DNA of 64,000 nucleotides. Origin: an uncultured bacterium (lineage in GTDB: Bacteria > Myxococcota_A > Polyangia > Polyangiales > Houyiibacteriaceae). The notes below the pieces were generated by a model. The model did no database searches, was not told the origin of the DNA, and saw nothing but the letters and a program-made list of their open reading frames with translations. A program made the translations under genes and the position numbers. Positions 18,103-27,008 of this stretch are shown one piece after another. The stretch's first letter is position 1, and each line of letters opens with the position of its first letter. Location: assembly GCA_938024995.1 (NCBI GenBank), contig CALJDU010000013.1, positions 62,001 through 126,000 of the forward strand. Reading direction: 5' to 3'.

Positions 18103-20346
18103 ATGTCTGAAGACGAAACCCCTGAATTTTCTGCCTCCGAGTTTGACCCTCGGAAATACCTACGCCTCGTCTTTGGCTACAAGTGGGTGATCCTGAGCGT
18201 CGCGACGCTGATCGCGATCGCGGTTACATTTTGGACGCTTCGGCAGCGTAAGATCTACGAAGCCGACACCACGATCCAGTACGACCCGAATCCCCCGCGC
18301 CCGCTCGGGAGCGAGGTCGAGGACGTGGCCGATGGCGCGAGCAGCTACTGGTCGTCGCGGGAGTTCTTCGAGACGCAAAACCGCATTCTCGCGAGCCGCG
18401 CGATCGCCGAGCGCGTCGTCACGCGTCTTGGGCTCGCCGCCGACCCTGACTTCCTTCGCGTTCCCGAAAAGAACCAAGCGAGCTTTGAACCGGTCGCCGT
18501 CGAAGTGGCCGCTGGCGCGCTTCAAGGACGAATCCGTATCGAGCCCGTGGAGAGCACGCGCCTCGTGCAGATCATCGCGCGGGACACCTCGCCCGAACGT
18601 GCCCAACTAATCGCGAACGCGGTCGCGGACGTCTACATCGAGAAGACCCTCGAGGACAGACTTGGCTCGACCGTCACCGCGCTTGAGTGGCTTGGTCAGC
18701 AGCTGGATTCGCTCCGTGATGAGCTCAATCGTTCCGAGCTCGCGCTTCACGAATTCAAGCAAGAGCACAACGTGCTGAGCGTCTCGATGGAGGATCGCCA
18801 GAACCTCGTCGCGAGCGATATCCAGTCGTTCAACGAAGCGCTGACGCAGACACGAACCAAGCGCATCGAGCTCGCCGCGCGTGTCGCCCGTGTCCGGGCC
18901 GCGAACCAAAACGACCCCATGACGGTCGACCCTTCGATCTTCGCGTCGGACACCACCATCAACTCCCTTCGCCAGCAGATCCGCGAGAAGACCGCCGAGC
19001 GCGAAGCCCTCGCCCTGCGGTACGGCGCGAACTGGCCGTCGATGAACGCCTTGGTCACCGAGATTGAGACGCTCAAGTCCCAGCTCCGGGTTGAGATCGA
19101 GTCCATCATCAATGGCGCGGAAGGCGACCTTCGCGAGGTTCGTCAGATCGAAGCGGGCATCCGCGGAGCCCTCGACACGGCGCAGAACGCTGGCCTCGAC
19201 CTGAACCTGCGCGAGATCGAGTACCAGCGGCTCAACCGCGAACGCGAGAACAAGGCGAAGCTCTACGCGCTCGTTCTTCAGCGCACCACCGAGACCGACC
19301 TCACCCGTATGCTCCGCACGACGCACGTTCGCGTGGTCGACCGCGCGCTTCGCCCGACCTCTCCGGTCAGCCCCCGTATGGTCACCAACGTGGCCGGCGG
19401 CGCGCTCGCGGGCTTGCTCTTTGGCCTCCTCGCGGCCTTCGCGCTCAGCCAGCTGGACCGTCGCCTCAAGGGCGTCGACGATGTCGAAGGCGCCGGCGTC
19501 ACGGTGCTCGGCATCATGCCGTCCATTAGCGAAGGCTCTCCGGGAGTGGAGGACGGCAACTACAAGCGGCGGCGAAAGAAGAAAGACGCGGGGGAGGACC
19601 TCGTTCCCAACGTGCTCGATAACCGTGACTTGATCGTCCACACGCACCCGATGTCGGCCGCCGCGGAGTGCTGCCGGACCATCCGCACCAACCTCATGTT
19701 CATGGGCGCCTCGGAGCCGCTCCGGACGTTGGTCGTGACCAGCAGCAACCCGCGCGAGGGCAAGACGACGGTCGCCACGAGCTTGGCGATTACCCTCGCC
19801 CACAGCGGCAAGTCGGTGCTCCTCATTGACACCGACCTTCGCCGCCCGCGGGTCCACCGCGCGTTCGACAAGACCACCGTCAAGCGCGGCACCTCGTCTG
19901 TGTTGGTCGGCGCGTGCGAGCTTGAAGACGCAGTCATCCCAACGCCGGTCGATGGCCTCTTCATCTGCCCGTGTGGCCCTGTGCCGCCCAACCCGTCTGA
20001 GCTCCTTCACGGCGCGGGCTTCCGTCGCCTCAAGGACGCAGCCGAAGCGCAGTACGACATGGTGGTCTTCGACAGCCCGCCGCTCGCCGTGACCGACGCC
20101 GCCGTGTTGGCGCCTCAGCTTGATGGTGTGTTGATCGTCGTCGAGGCGCAGCGCACGACCCGCGACGCGCTTCGCTCAGCGCTCCGCCAGCTCAACGACG
20201 TCAGCGCGAACATCGTCGGCGCCGTCGTGAACGGCATCGATTTGACGCGGCGCGGATACGGCGGCGAGTACTACCAGTACTACCGCCGCGACGGGTACTA
20301 CTACTCCGAAGCCGGCAACGACGACGAAGAGCTCGCGGCCGAGTAG
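18103..20346 (+). CDS. Polysaccharide co-polymerase with BY-kinase domain (Wzc-like)
   Basis: A 747-residue bacterial tyrosine kinase and chain-length regulator. It has a Wzz domain between membrane helices at about 27-45 and 429-449, with a long coiled coil (190-395), then a cytoplasmic P-loop kinase: Walker A SSNPREGKTT (547-556), Walker A' VLLIDTDLRRPR (572-583) and Walker B YDMVVFDSPP (651-660). The C-terminus is a Tyr cluster (eight Tyr between 719 and 734), the autophosphorylation tail of Wzc-type kinases. It works with the Wzy-like polymerase immediately upstream and needs an outer-membrane Wza partner, which is not in the window. The gene ends 15 bases before the stop of the convergent hydrolase. 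Confidence 0.92.
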   Translation: MSEDETPEFSASEFDPRKYLRLVFGYKWVILSVATLIAIAVTFWTLRQRKIYEADTTIQYDPNPPRPLGSEVEDVADGASSYWSSREFFETQNRILASRAIAERVVTRLGLAADPDFLRVPEKNQASFEPVAVEVAAGALQGRIRIEPVESTRLVQIIARDTSPERAQLIANAVADVYIEKTLEDRLGSTVTALEWLGQQLDSLRDELNRSELALHEFKQEHNVLSVSMEDRQNLVASDIQSFNEALTQTRTKRIELAARVARVRAANQNDPMTVDPSIFASDTTINSLRQQIREKTAEREALALRYGANWPSMNALVTEIETLKSQLRVEIESIINGAEGDLREVRQIEAGIRGALDTAQNAGLDLNLREIEYQRLNRERENKAKLYALVLQRTTETDLTRMLRTTHVRVVDRALRPTSPVSPRMVTNVAGGALAGLLFGLLAAFALSQLDRRLKGVDDVEGAGVTVLGIMPSISEGSPGVEDGNYKRRRKKKDAGEDLVPNVLDNRDLIVHTHPMSAAAECCRTIRTNLMFMGASEPLRTLVVTSSNPREGKTTVATSLAITLAHSGKSVLLIDTDLRRPRVHRAFDKTTVKRGTSSVLVGACELEDAVIPTPVDGLFICPCGPVPPNPSELLHGAGFRRLKDAAEAQYDMVVFDSPPLAVTDAAVLAPQLDGVLIVVEAQRTTRDALRSALRQLNDVSANIVGAVVNGIDLTRRGYGGEYYQYYRRDGYYYSEAGNDDEELAAE

Positions 20347-20354
20347 CCGACGCC

Positions 20355-20375
20355 CTCCTCCTCAGGGAGGAGGAG
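20355..20375. terminator. Hairpin between convergent genes
   Basis: A perfect 9-bp stem, CTCCTCCTC at 20355-20363 and GAGGAGGAG at 20367-20375, with a three-base loop. It lies just after the Wzc-like gene and overlaps the last codons of the convergent hydrolase. No U-run follows on either strand, so a role in ending transcription is only likely. Confidence 0.4.
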
Positions 20376-21519
20376 TCACGCTCGCCGAAGCGAGCGAAAG
20401 GAAGCGCCCCTCGGCGTCGCGCGAGGCCACGCCGTCTCGTACGAGCTTTTTGAGATGTGCTTCGACCGAGAGCGCGGCCAGTGGCCAGACGCTCTTGGGA
20501 GCATCAGCATAGGCATCGGGAACGAGCTGGTCCGCCCGCGCTGGACCCGGGAAAGCGTGGAGCGCGCGGATGACCTTTCGCTCGCGCGCCAAGCGGTGAT
20601 CGTGGGTCTTCTGAAGATGCGCGACCGGGTGCGTGATCAAGCCGCCATGGGCAGGGACCAAACCACGTGGCGCCTCACCGACCAAGCGACGAAGCGACGC
20701 GAGGTACTCAAACATGTCGCCGCTCGAGGGCTCGACGAGGATGGTCCCGACGCCCGCGACCATGTCGCCCGCGATCAACACTTGGTCCCGCTCCTCAAGG
20801 AAGCAGAGGTGTCCGGGGGCGTGTCCTGGCGTAAAGAGCGCGCGTAAAGAGGTCTCCCCCAGCGCGATCACATCGCCGTCGCCGACAGGCGCCCCGCGGA
20901 CGGCTTCTGGGAGCCCCGCGAGCGCGCGTTCGTGACCTCGTATCGGAAGCCCGAGAGCGTCGCTCAGCAGCTCGGCGCCGCCGGTGTGGTCCGGGTGGTG
21001 GTGCGTCGCCAGGATCCCCACCAAGGTACCGCCGCGGGCCTCGTGCGCGCGGACCCACGCGACCATTCGCTCGAGCTCTTCGGCATACGGAGTCGCGGGC
21101 TCGATCAAGACGAACGGACCACCCAGGTCGCCAACCACAAACGTGTTGGTGTGAGTCGCGGGCGGCAGCGTCGGGGTTCGGACCGGCGCGACGGACACGC
21201 CTCGCGAGAAGCGCCACCCGATGGTGTCGCGATGAAGAAACGTGGAGAGCGCGGGTCCCACAAAGAGCGAGCCGTCGGAGGCCTTGATCTCGCTGGCCGC
21301 CGCGCACGCGAAGACCTCGACTTCCGATGTCTCCACGTCACCGCGCGGTGTGCGCCGGGCAACCGAGCTTGGCTCCCCCTCGCATCCGGTATCCCGCGCG
21401 AGCGCAGCGAGGTCGTCCCCCATCGGCAGCTCCACACAGAGCCCCCCGTGCGCCATCGCGAGCGCGGTGGGGACCACCTCGAGCGCGCCCGAGCAGCCGC
21501 AAGCGAGCGCGACGGGCAT
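20362..21519 (-). CDS. MBL-fold metallo-hydrolase
   Basis: A 385-residue protein. The metallo-beta-lactamase core spans about 115-310 and carries the metal motif ATHHHPDHTGG, the FTPGHAPGHLCF histidine strand and LIAGDMVAG with the bridging Asp. A C-terminal helical part with HLKKLVRDGVASRDAEG (about 355-372) looks like the small winged-helix found in LACTB2-type relatives. The N-terminal 110 residues are poorly conserved. Substrate is unknown. The ATG shares one base with the stop codon of the MglA-like GTPase (coordinate 21519), so the two are translationally coupled; whether they act together is not shown. Confidence 0.85.
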   Translation of the reverse strand: MPVALACGCSGALEVVPTALAMAHGGLCVELPMGDDLAALARDTGCEGEPSSVARRTPRGDVETSEVEVFACAAASEIKASDGSLFVGPALSTFLHRDTIGWRFSRGVSVAPVRTPTLPPATHTNTFVVGDLGGPFVLIEPATPYAEELERMVAWVRAHEARGGTLVGILATHHHPDHTGGAELLSDALGLPIRGHERALAGLPEAVRGAPVGDGDVIALGETSLRALFTPGHAPGHLCFLEERDQVLIAGDMVAGVGTILVEPSSGDMFEYLASLRRLVGEAPRGLVPAHGGLITHPVAHLQKTHDHRLARERKVIRALHAFPGPARADQLVPDAYADAPKSVWPLAALSVEAHLKKLVRDGVASRDAEGRFLSLASASVTPPP

Positions 21520-22190
21520 TACTCTTCGGAGGCAGAGAGCGCGGCGAACATCGACGCGCGCTTCCCTGGAAGGATCGACGCCGTCCGCCCTTCAGGCATC
21601 AGTGAGGGATCCCCGATCGACTTGAGCGCTTCCGTCGTGATCGACTTGAAGGTCTCAAAGACACCCCGTCCTTCGACCGCGCAGGCTTCAAACTGTGGCG
21701 TCGTCGGGTCGATCTTGAGCGCGTCGCGAAGCTCATCGAGCGGAAGCACGTTCACCAGGTCACGCTTGTTGTATTGGACCACCATCGGCATGGCGTCGGG
21801 GTCATCGCCTTGAAGGCGTAGGTTCTCGTCGAGATTGAGGAAGCTCTGGAGGTTCGCCTCCAACCGCTCACGTTGGGAGTCGACCACGAACACAACGCCG
21901 TCGACGTGCCGAAGCACGAGTCGACGCGTGCTATCGAGCGCGATCTGTCCAGGCACCGTGCACAGGTGCATTCGGATGGAGTACCCGCGGAATTTCCCCA
22001 GATGGATCGGCAGGAGGTCGAAGAAGAGCGTCCGCTCCGTCTCCGTCATGAGTGAGATCAGCTTGCCGCGGTTCTCTGGGCGACTCCGCTGGTGGATGTG
22101 CTCCAGGTTTGTCGTTTTCCCACCAAGACCAGGACCGTAGTAGACGATCTTGAGGTGCAGTTCGCGTTGAGTGTGGTTGATGCCGGGCAC
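21519..22190 (-). CDS. MglA-like small GTPase
   Basis: A 223-residue Ras-like protein of the bacterial MglA/Rup family, which sets polarity and drives gliding in Myxococcus. P-loop GPGLGGKTT is at 19-27, Arg53 in TETERTLFFD, TVPGQ with Gln82, and NKRDL at 141-145. From memory of M. xanthus MglA, the catalytic Arg53 and Gln82 and the NKRD at 141 fall at the same residue numbers, so the GTPase core is aligned without gaps to there. The C-terminus (about 196-223) is an extension absent from MglA (195 residues). No mglB is adjacent. It may be the true polarity GTPase or one of the MglA paralogues of this phylum; it is divergent from the small lipoprotein gene at 22330. Confidence 0.88.
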   Translation of the reverse strand: MPGINHTQRELHLKIVYYGPGLGGKTTNLEHIHQRSRPENRGKLISLMTETERTLFFDLLPIHLGKFRGYSIRMHLCTVPGQIALDSTRRLVLRHVDGVVFVVDSQRERLEANLQSFLNLDENLRLQGDDPDAMPMVVQYNKRDLVNVLPLDELRDALKIDPTTPQFEACAVEGRGVFETFKSITTEALKSIGDPSLMPEGRTASILPGKRASMFAALSASEE

Positions 22191-22329
22191 AGGTCGGGAA
22201 ACTCAGAGAGAGCTCTGGAAAGCGCAGTGGGAAGAGCAGCGGTCTTGGATCTATCCGTTCCCGGCAATCTAGCCGCAAATCTCTTGATCGGCCGCTTGAT
22301 GTAGACAAACAAGTGCAATAGCTCCTTCC
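22191..22329. promoter_or_regulatory. Divergent intergenic region
   Basis: 139 bases between the MglA-like GTPase and the small lipoprotein gene. It is AT-richer than its surroundings and must contain promoters for both directions, but I could not pick out a convincing -35/-10 pair. Confidence 0.35.
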
Positions 22330-22647
22330 ATGATGAATCGCTCCATCTCGATTTTCACGTTCTTCATCCTCGTCGGCTGTGGTGGCGCGCAGGCTCCGGG
22401 GGCTGTAACCCACGGTCACTTCTCACGAATTCAGGTTGAAGAGGCGCGAATCGAGGAAGCACGAGTGGCTTCGCGTGATGGGGATTGCGAGGACCACTGT
22501 CGCGCGCTCGACGAGGCCAGCGACGCTGAGCGTTCGATCTGCGCGATCGCCGAACAGACGAACGATGCCGACGTCACGAGCCGCTGTGACCGCGCGTCCG
22601 AGAACACCGCGCGGCTCGCCTCGCGTGAGTGTGACTGCGACCAGTGA
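22330..22647 (+). CDS. Small Cys-rich lipoprotein
   Basis: A 105-residue predicted lipoprotein: MMNRSISIFTFFILVGC, with Cys17 as the lipidation site. The mature part has six further cysteines in a spaced pattern (CEDHC, SICAIA, SRCDRA and CDCDQ), embedded in Glu/Asp/Arg-rich helical sequence. I do not recognise a family. The pattern of paired Cys suggests disulfides in the periplasm or at the outer membrane. The stop TGA overlaps the GTG of the next gene (GTGA), so it is coupled to the membrane protein at 22644, with which it may form a pair. Confidence 0.7.
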   Translation: MMNRSISIFTFFILVGCGGAQAPGAVTHGHFSRIQVEEARIEEARVASRDGDCEDHCRALDEASDAERSICAIAEQTNDADVTSRCDRASENTARLASRECDCDQ

Positions 22648-23741
22648 ACAACGCCGCGGAAGAGGAGCCCGAGGTCCTTCAGGGGCATCGCCCTCCGCTC
22701 CTCGACGCCTCCGCGCGGCGGGGGTTCCTTGTGGTGTTCGTGACGCTCGCCCTCCTCGCGTTTGCGCTTGTGCGCGAGCACAGCGTCGGCACTCCGTTCG
22801 ATCCGCTCGCGATGCTCCTGCGGGTCCTCGCGGTCATCGGGATGATCCGTTCGCTCTTCTTCGCGGTGGAGTACGTCGCGCGGCTTCGGCTCATGAGCGC
22901 GTCGCGGAAGCAGCGCGTGGTGCTCTCCGCAGACGCGCTCACGTGGGATCGCGGGAGCGAAACCGTGGAGGTCACGCGAGACCGCGTCCGTGACGTGGTG
23001 ACCTGCGGCCACTGGGCGCGTAAAGGCGACCGCTATGTCGACACCTTCCTCCTGCTCGAACCCAAGGCGGGTCAGGTGCTGCTCCAGCTCCCTCCGATTT
23101 TTGATGAGAGCGCGGCGCACTTCGCGGAGCGCCTGATGCGATGGCGCGGAGTGCGTGCACCGGCGGAGCCGATCGCGGGAACGACGAGCGTGCTCGCGAG
23201 CAAGCTCTACGACCGCGCGAGCCGCGGCGACTTTGATGACGGTGTCGCGGCCATTCCGCATGGACACGGCTGGCTACGTCGCGGTCCCTACGCCGCGCTC
23301 GTGCTCGCTCTGGTGGTCCTCGACGCGCTCGTCCGGATGCCGAATGAATGGGAGTTCGGCGGGTTAGGCGTCGTCCTGATCGTGGTCTCGCTCGGGGTCC
23401 CGATCGGTTGGTACGTCCTCTCGCGGCGGCACGTCGCGCCGCGCAAAGGTCTCGCGATGGTCCTCACGCCCACCGAGCTGCTTATTCGAATCCGCGCGGG
23501 CACCATTCGTGCACAGTGGGAGAACGTGGAGCGCGTCGCGCTCGAGTCCCGCGCCGCGTGGTCTGTGCTCTCCGGCTACTCCACGGCTCAGGTTGTCCGG
23601 ATCGATCGCGACGGTGCGCCACCCATTCGCTACGACGAAGCGTTCTTGGGCTTCCCCGCAGAGGTCGCCGCGGCGCTCGTTCGCGGGTACCGGGCGCTCG
23701 GGCAAGCGTCGGCTTCAGCGCGTGACGACGAAAGTGAGTAG
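22644..23741 (+). CDS. Membrane protein of unknown function
   Basis: A 365-residue protein starting at a GTG that overlaps the preceding lipoprotein stop. Hydrophobic pairs lie at about 28-45 and 58-78 and again at 213-230 and 240-260. Between the pairs and at the C-terminus are two similar soluble modules, VVLSADALTWDRGSETVEVTRDRVRDV and MVLTPTELLIRIRAGTIRAQWENVERV, that read like PH-like beta-sandwich domains facing the cytoplasm. This suggests a tandem duplication of two helices plus one domain. No family is recognised. The last 27 bases overlap the convergent sulfatase-fold gene. Confidence 0.65.
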   Translation: MNNAAEEEPEVLQGHRPPLLDASARRGFLVVFVTLALLAFALVREHSVGTPFDPLAMLLRVLAVIGMIRSLFFAVEYVARLRLMSASRKQRVVLSADALTWDRGSETVEVTRDRVRDVVTCGHWARKGDRYVDTFLLLEPKAGQVLLQLPPIFDESAAHFAERLMRWRGVRAPAEPIAGTTSVLASKLYDRASRGDFDDGVAAIPHGHGWLRRGPYAALVLALVVLDALVRMPNEWEFGGLGVVLIVVSLGVPIGWYVLSRRHVAPRKGLAMVLTPTELLIRIRAGTIRAQWENVERVALESRAAWSVLSGYSTAQVVRIDRDGAPPIRYDEAFLGFPAEVAAALVRGYRALGQASASARDDESE

Positions 23742-26447
23742 ACGGACGTCCTCGCTCGCCACGTCGACGCGACGTGCGCCCTCGAACACCAACTGCTGCG
23801 TCTCGCGTTCAAGCGTGAAGCGCTCCTCGCCGATCTGAACGATCGCGCCGACCGGCCCGTTCACCAACAGCGCGACGCGCGCGGGTTCCGTCTCGGGGCC
23901 AAGCCAGAGCGCGGCCGCGTCTCCAGGAAGACACCCGTTGTCGCCGCAGGTAAACGAGCCGCGTCGATGACGGCGCGCCGAGACAGGCAGCAGGAGTTGC
24001 CTCGGACCGATTTTCCAGAGCGCCTCAAGGCTACCGGGGACGGGTGGGACCTCCTCGAGCGCCAAGCGAAGCGCACGAATCGCAGGCCGATACTGAAGCG
24101 CACCGAGGGCCGCCACCTCTGCTTCGCGCGCCGCAGGGTACACCTCGCGCGAGAGCGCCTGAAGAACCGCCGCGCCGGCCTCAACATCCCCTAGCGCGCC
24201 GAGCGCCTCGGCAGCCGCGACGCGATGGGTCGGATCGCGCAGCAGGTCTTGGAGCGGCTCGCGGGCCGCGCTCACCTTGGCGGTGCCGAGCGCGAGAATC
24301 CCGACGTGTCGGTCGACGTCGGGCGCAGAGTCGTTTTCCGCGAGCGCGATGAGCGCGCCCGGGTTGGGGACCCGCCCTGCTCTCGCGGCCGCGAGGACCG
24401 CGCGCAGGTCGCCCGCGCGCGCGAAACGGTCGACGACACCGTCGCTGACGTGCTCGCCCAACGAAGCCAGCGCGAGCGCCACCTCCAAGCGAACCTCCTC
24501 GGACGCGTCGTCGAGGAGCCCGCGCAGGATCGGCGCGCTTCGCGTCAGGCCGAGCTCCCCGCAGCCCCGCGCGGCCTCTGCGCGTGTTCGCGAACGCGGA
24601 CTGCTGAGAAGCCGAACGACCTCCGCCGCGACCGCGCGATCTCCGAGGCGCGCTCGCGCGAACACCGACTCTTCCGCGCCATCGCTCGGGTTCTCACGTG
24701 CCGCGACACGCGCGAGATGATTCGAGACATCCTGAAGCGCCTCCCGCTCCCGCGGACGATTTCGCGCGCCGCTCACCTCGCGGGGGTCACGGCTCAGATC
24801 GAACACCCGGCAAGCGCCCGATGCCCGACAGATGACTTTGTCCCCTGCGCGGACCGTCGCCCGCTCACCTTCCCGCTCGATGATCGCGACCTCTGGACCT
24901 TCGCCGCCGAGGAGCGCGAGCCCGAGGTCGTCCCCCGTCATCCGCATCGGGATCGCGACACCGGCTGCCGCCAAAAGCGTCGGCGCGATGTCCGCGAGGT
25001 CAACCGGCGCCTCCACCGCGCGCGGTTCGAGGTCGGGGGACGTGATGACGAGCGGAACGCGGACCTGCTCATCGTAGAGCGTGGTCCCGTGATACGCGCC
25101 GCCGTGTTCGCCGAACTCTTCGCCGTGGTCGGAGGTCACGACGAGGGTCGGGGCGACGCCGCGCCGCGTCTCAAACGCGGCCGCCATCCGCTCGATCGCG
25201 CGGTCCGCGGCGCCGACCTCAAGCCCGTAGCGCGCCTCATCGCTCAGGTCCGGATCCCCGTCATACGGCTCATGCGGCTCGAGGAGGTGGACCCACGCGA
25301 ACACCGGCCGATCGGAGCTCGCGCGCGCGAGGAACCGTTCTAGTTGCTCGGCGCGACCTTCCGCGCTCGCGTAGTCGATCTCGCGCTCCGCGAAACCAAA
25401 GCTCCGCTCCGCGAGTGACGCGAAGCGCGCACCATCGACCGAGAAGACCGCGGGAGGAAAGAAGGCCGCGCTCTGGTACATCGCGGAGAGAGAATCCGTG
25501 AGGGTCTCGCGGTCCCCTTCCCGCGCGTCCATCGCGCTGAGCAGGTGCGTCCCGCAAAAGAGCGAACCCAGGGCGTACGAGGTGCTCGGCGTGGTGGTGT
25601 AGGCGCGCTTGAAGTTGACCCCGGTGCCAGCGAGTCGCGCCACGAAGGGAGCGGTCGGCGTGTCACCATTCACCGCGTCGTAGCGAAGCGCGTCCACCGT
25701 GATGAGCAAGATGTCGCCGCGAAGCTCAAATCCAGGTCGCGAGAGATCCGGCGCGACCACCTCGGCTGGCCCACGGGGCGCTTGGGACACGCGTTCGCGA
25801 GGCTCAACCCAGCGCGCGACCTTGCCGCTGATCGGGAGCGCGTCGACGTCGTGCCCGCGCCGCGCGACCTGGCCGTGAAGCGCTCCCATGACGAGGATCG
25901 GGACCACCACCCATAGCGCGGTCCAGCGCGGCGAACGTGCGCTCGACAAGAACGCGGCGGCGAGCGCGGCGGAGGCCAACGAGCTCGCCGCGAGCCAGAG
26001 GTGGAACACGGGATAGAGACGCACCAAGACGAAAGCGTCAGCGAAGAGCGCCACAACCGATATCACCGCGAACGACACCCCGAGCGCGCGAGATGGCGCG
26101 GCTCGCCTCGAGAACGCTCGGATGAGCAGGAAGACGCCGGCGCCGAGCACAAGCGCCCCGGTGATCACCGCCGCGGTACGAAACGGAAACGCGCTGGCAC
26201 GACGCCCGCTCGTGAGGACGTGAAGCGAAGGCACCGCGAGCGCGAACGCCACGACGCCTGCGACGAGGTCGCTACGCTTGAACCGCAGGAGCGCGCCGCC
26301 GACGATGACGAAGAGAAGCACGAGCGAGGCACCCGTGCTGACCGCGAGCGCGGCGCGCAAACCGTCACGTTGCGGGTCGAGCGCGAACTCAAGCGCGCCG
26401 AGACAGCCCCCCGCGAGCGCGGCCGCGTGTCGCCGCGACAAGACCAT
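23715..26447 (-). CDS. Membrane sulfatase-fold protein with HEAT repeats
   Basis: A 910-residue protein. About six membrane helices occupy residues 5-195. An alkaline-phosphatase/sulfatase-fold domain follows (245-540): ILLITVDALRYDAV with metal-binding Asp252, then TTTPSTS (284-290) where sulfatases have C-x-P-S-R, and VVTSDHGEEFGEHG with the second metal site. The nucleophile position is Thr285, so formylglycine-dependent sulfatase activity is not expected; LtaS/EptA-type phosphotransferases also use Thr. The part from 600 to 830 is a series of HEAT-like helical repeats (DRAVAAEVVRLLSS, RSAPILRGLLDD and others), and a small beta domain ends it. It lies 34 bases downstream of greA, so carB-greA-this gene may be one operon. 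Confidence 0.75.
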   Translation of the reverse strand: MVLSRRHAAALAGGCLGALEFALDPQRDGLRAALAVSTGASLVLLFVIVGGALLRFKRSDLVAGVVAFALAVPSLHVLTSGRRASAFPFRTAAVITGALVLGAGVFLLIRAFSRRAAPSRALGVSFAVISVVALFADAFVLVRLYPVFHLWLAASSLASAALAAAFLSSARSPRWTALWVVVPILVMGALHGQVARRGHDVDALPISGKVARWVEPRERVSQAPRGPAEVVAPDLSRPGFELRGDILLITVDALRYDAVNGDTPTAPFVARLAGTGVNFKRAYTTTPSTSYALGSLFCGTHLLSAMDAREGDRETLTDSLSAMYQSAAFFPPAVFSVDGARFASLAERSFGFAEREIDYASAEGRAEQLERFLARASSDRPVFAWVHLLEPHEPYDGDPDLSDEARYGLEVGAADRAIERMAAAFETRRGVAPTLVVTSDHGEEFGEHGGAYHGTTLYDEQVRVPLVITSPDLEPRAVEAPVDLADIAPTLLAAAGVAIPMRMTGDDLGLALLGGEGPEVAIIEREGERATVRAGDKVICRASGACRVFDLSRDPREVSGARNRPREREALQDVSNHLARVAARENPSDGAEESVFARARLGDRAVAAEVVRLLSSPRSRTRAEAARGCGELGLTRSAPILRGLLDDASEEVRLEVALALASLGEHVSDGVVDRFARAGDLRAVLAAARAGRVPNPGALIALAENDSAPDVDRHVGILALGTAKVSAAREPLQDLLRDPTHRVAAAEALGALGDVEAGAAVLQALSREVYPAAREAEVAALGALQYRPAIRALRLALEEVPPVPGSLEALWKIGPRQLLLPVSARRHRRGSFTCGDNGCLPGDAAALWLGPETEPARVALLVNGPVGAIVQIGEERFTLERETQQLVFEGARRVDVASEDVRLLTFVVTR

Positions 26448-26481
26448 CGGCTACGCGGCCGTCACAGTGGTCGAGCGCCGC

Positions 26482-26952
26482 TCAGAGCCACTTCACGTCG
26501 GCGATCTCGTAGTTCTTGAGGCCCCCCGGCGTCTTCACTTTGACCTCGTCACCGATCTCGCGATTGATCAGGGCCTTCGCGACCGGCGACGTAATCGAGA
26601 TCGTGCCGTCTTTGATGTCGGCTTCTTCCGACCCGACGATGCGGTAGGTGACCTCTTTGCCCGAGTCGATGTCCTCGAGGTCGACCGTGGCGCCGAACTT
26701 CACGCGGTCCCCAGAGAGCGTCGTCGGATCGATGACCTGCGCGCGCGCGATTTGGTCCTCCACGATTCCCATCCGCGCGACGACCATCCCCTGCTTCTCA
26801 CGCGCAGCGTGGTACTCGGCGTTCTCTTTCAGGTCGCCGTGGTCGGCGGCGATGCCGATCTCTTGAGAGATCTTGGGCATCTCCGCTTTGAGGTGCTCAA
26901 GCTCGGCCTTCAGCGCGGCATAGCTCTTCGGTGTCATCGGGACGCGTTGCAT
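26482..26952 (-). CDS. greA: Transcription elongation factor GreA
   Basis: A 156-residue GreA. The N-terminal coiled coil (about 8-78) contains AADHGDLKENAEYHAAREKQG, whose acidic tip residues stimulate RNA polymerase transcript cleavage. The C-terminal FKBP-like domain (80-156) has VKFGATVDLED, SYRIVGSEEAD-like EVTYRIVGSEEADI and ISITSPVAKALINREIGDEVKVKTPGG. Length is normal. It is 56 bases downstream of carB; the carB-greA neighbourhood also occurs in other proteobacteria. A second start choice at residue 6 (MTPKSYAAL) is possible, since many GreA proteins begin at that point. Confidence 0.95.
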   Translation of the reverse strand: MQRVPMTPKSYAALKAELEHLKAEMPKISQEIGIAADHGDLKENAEYHAAREKQGMVVARMGIVEDQIARAQVIDPTTLSGDRVKFGATVDLEDIDSGKEVTYRIVGSEEADIKDGTISITSPVAKALINREIGDEVKVKTPGGLKNYEIADVKWL

Positions 26953-27008
26953 TCGATGTTCTTAAAACGAATCCCGCGTCGAGCGCAAGCGGCTGACCAC
27001 CGGCGAGA

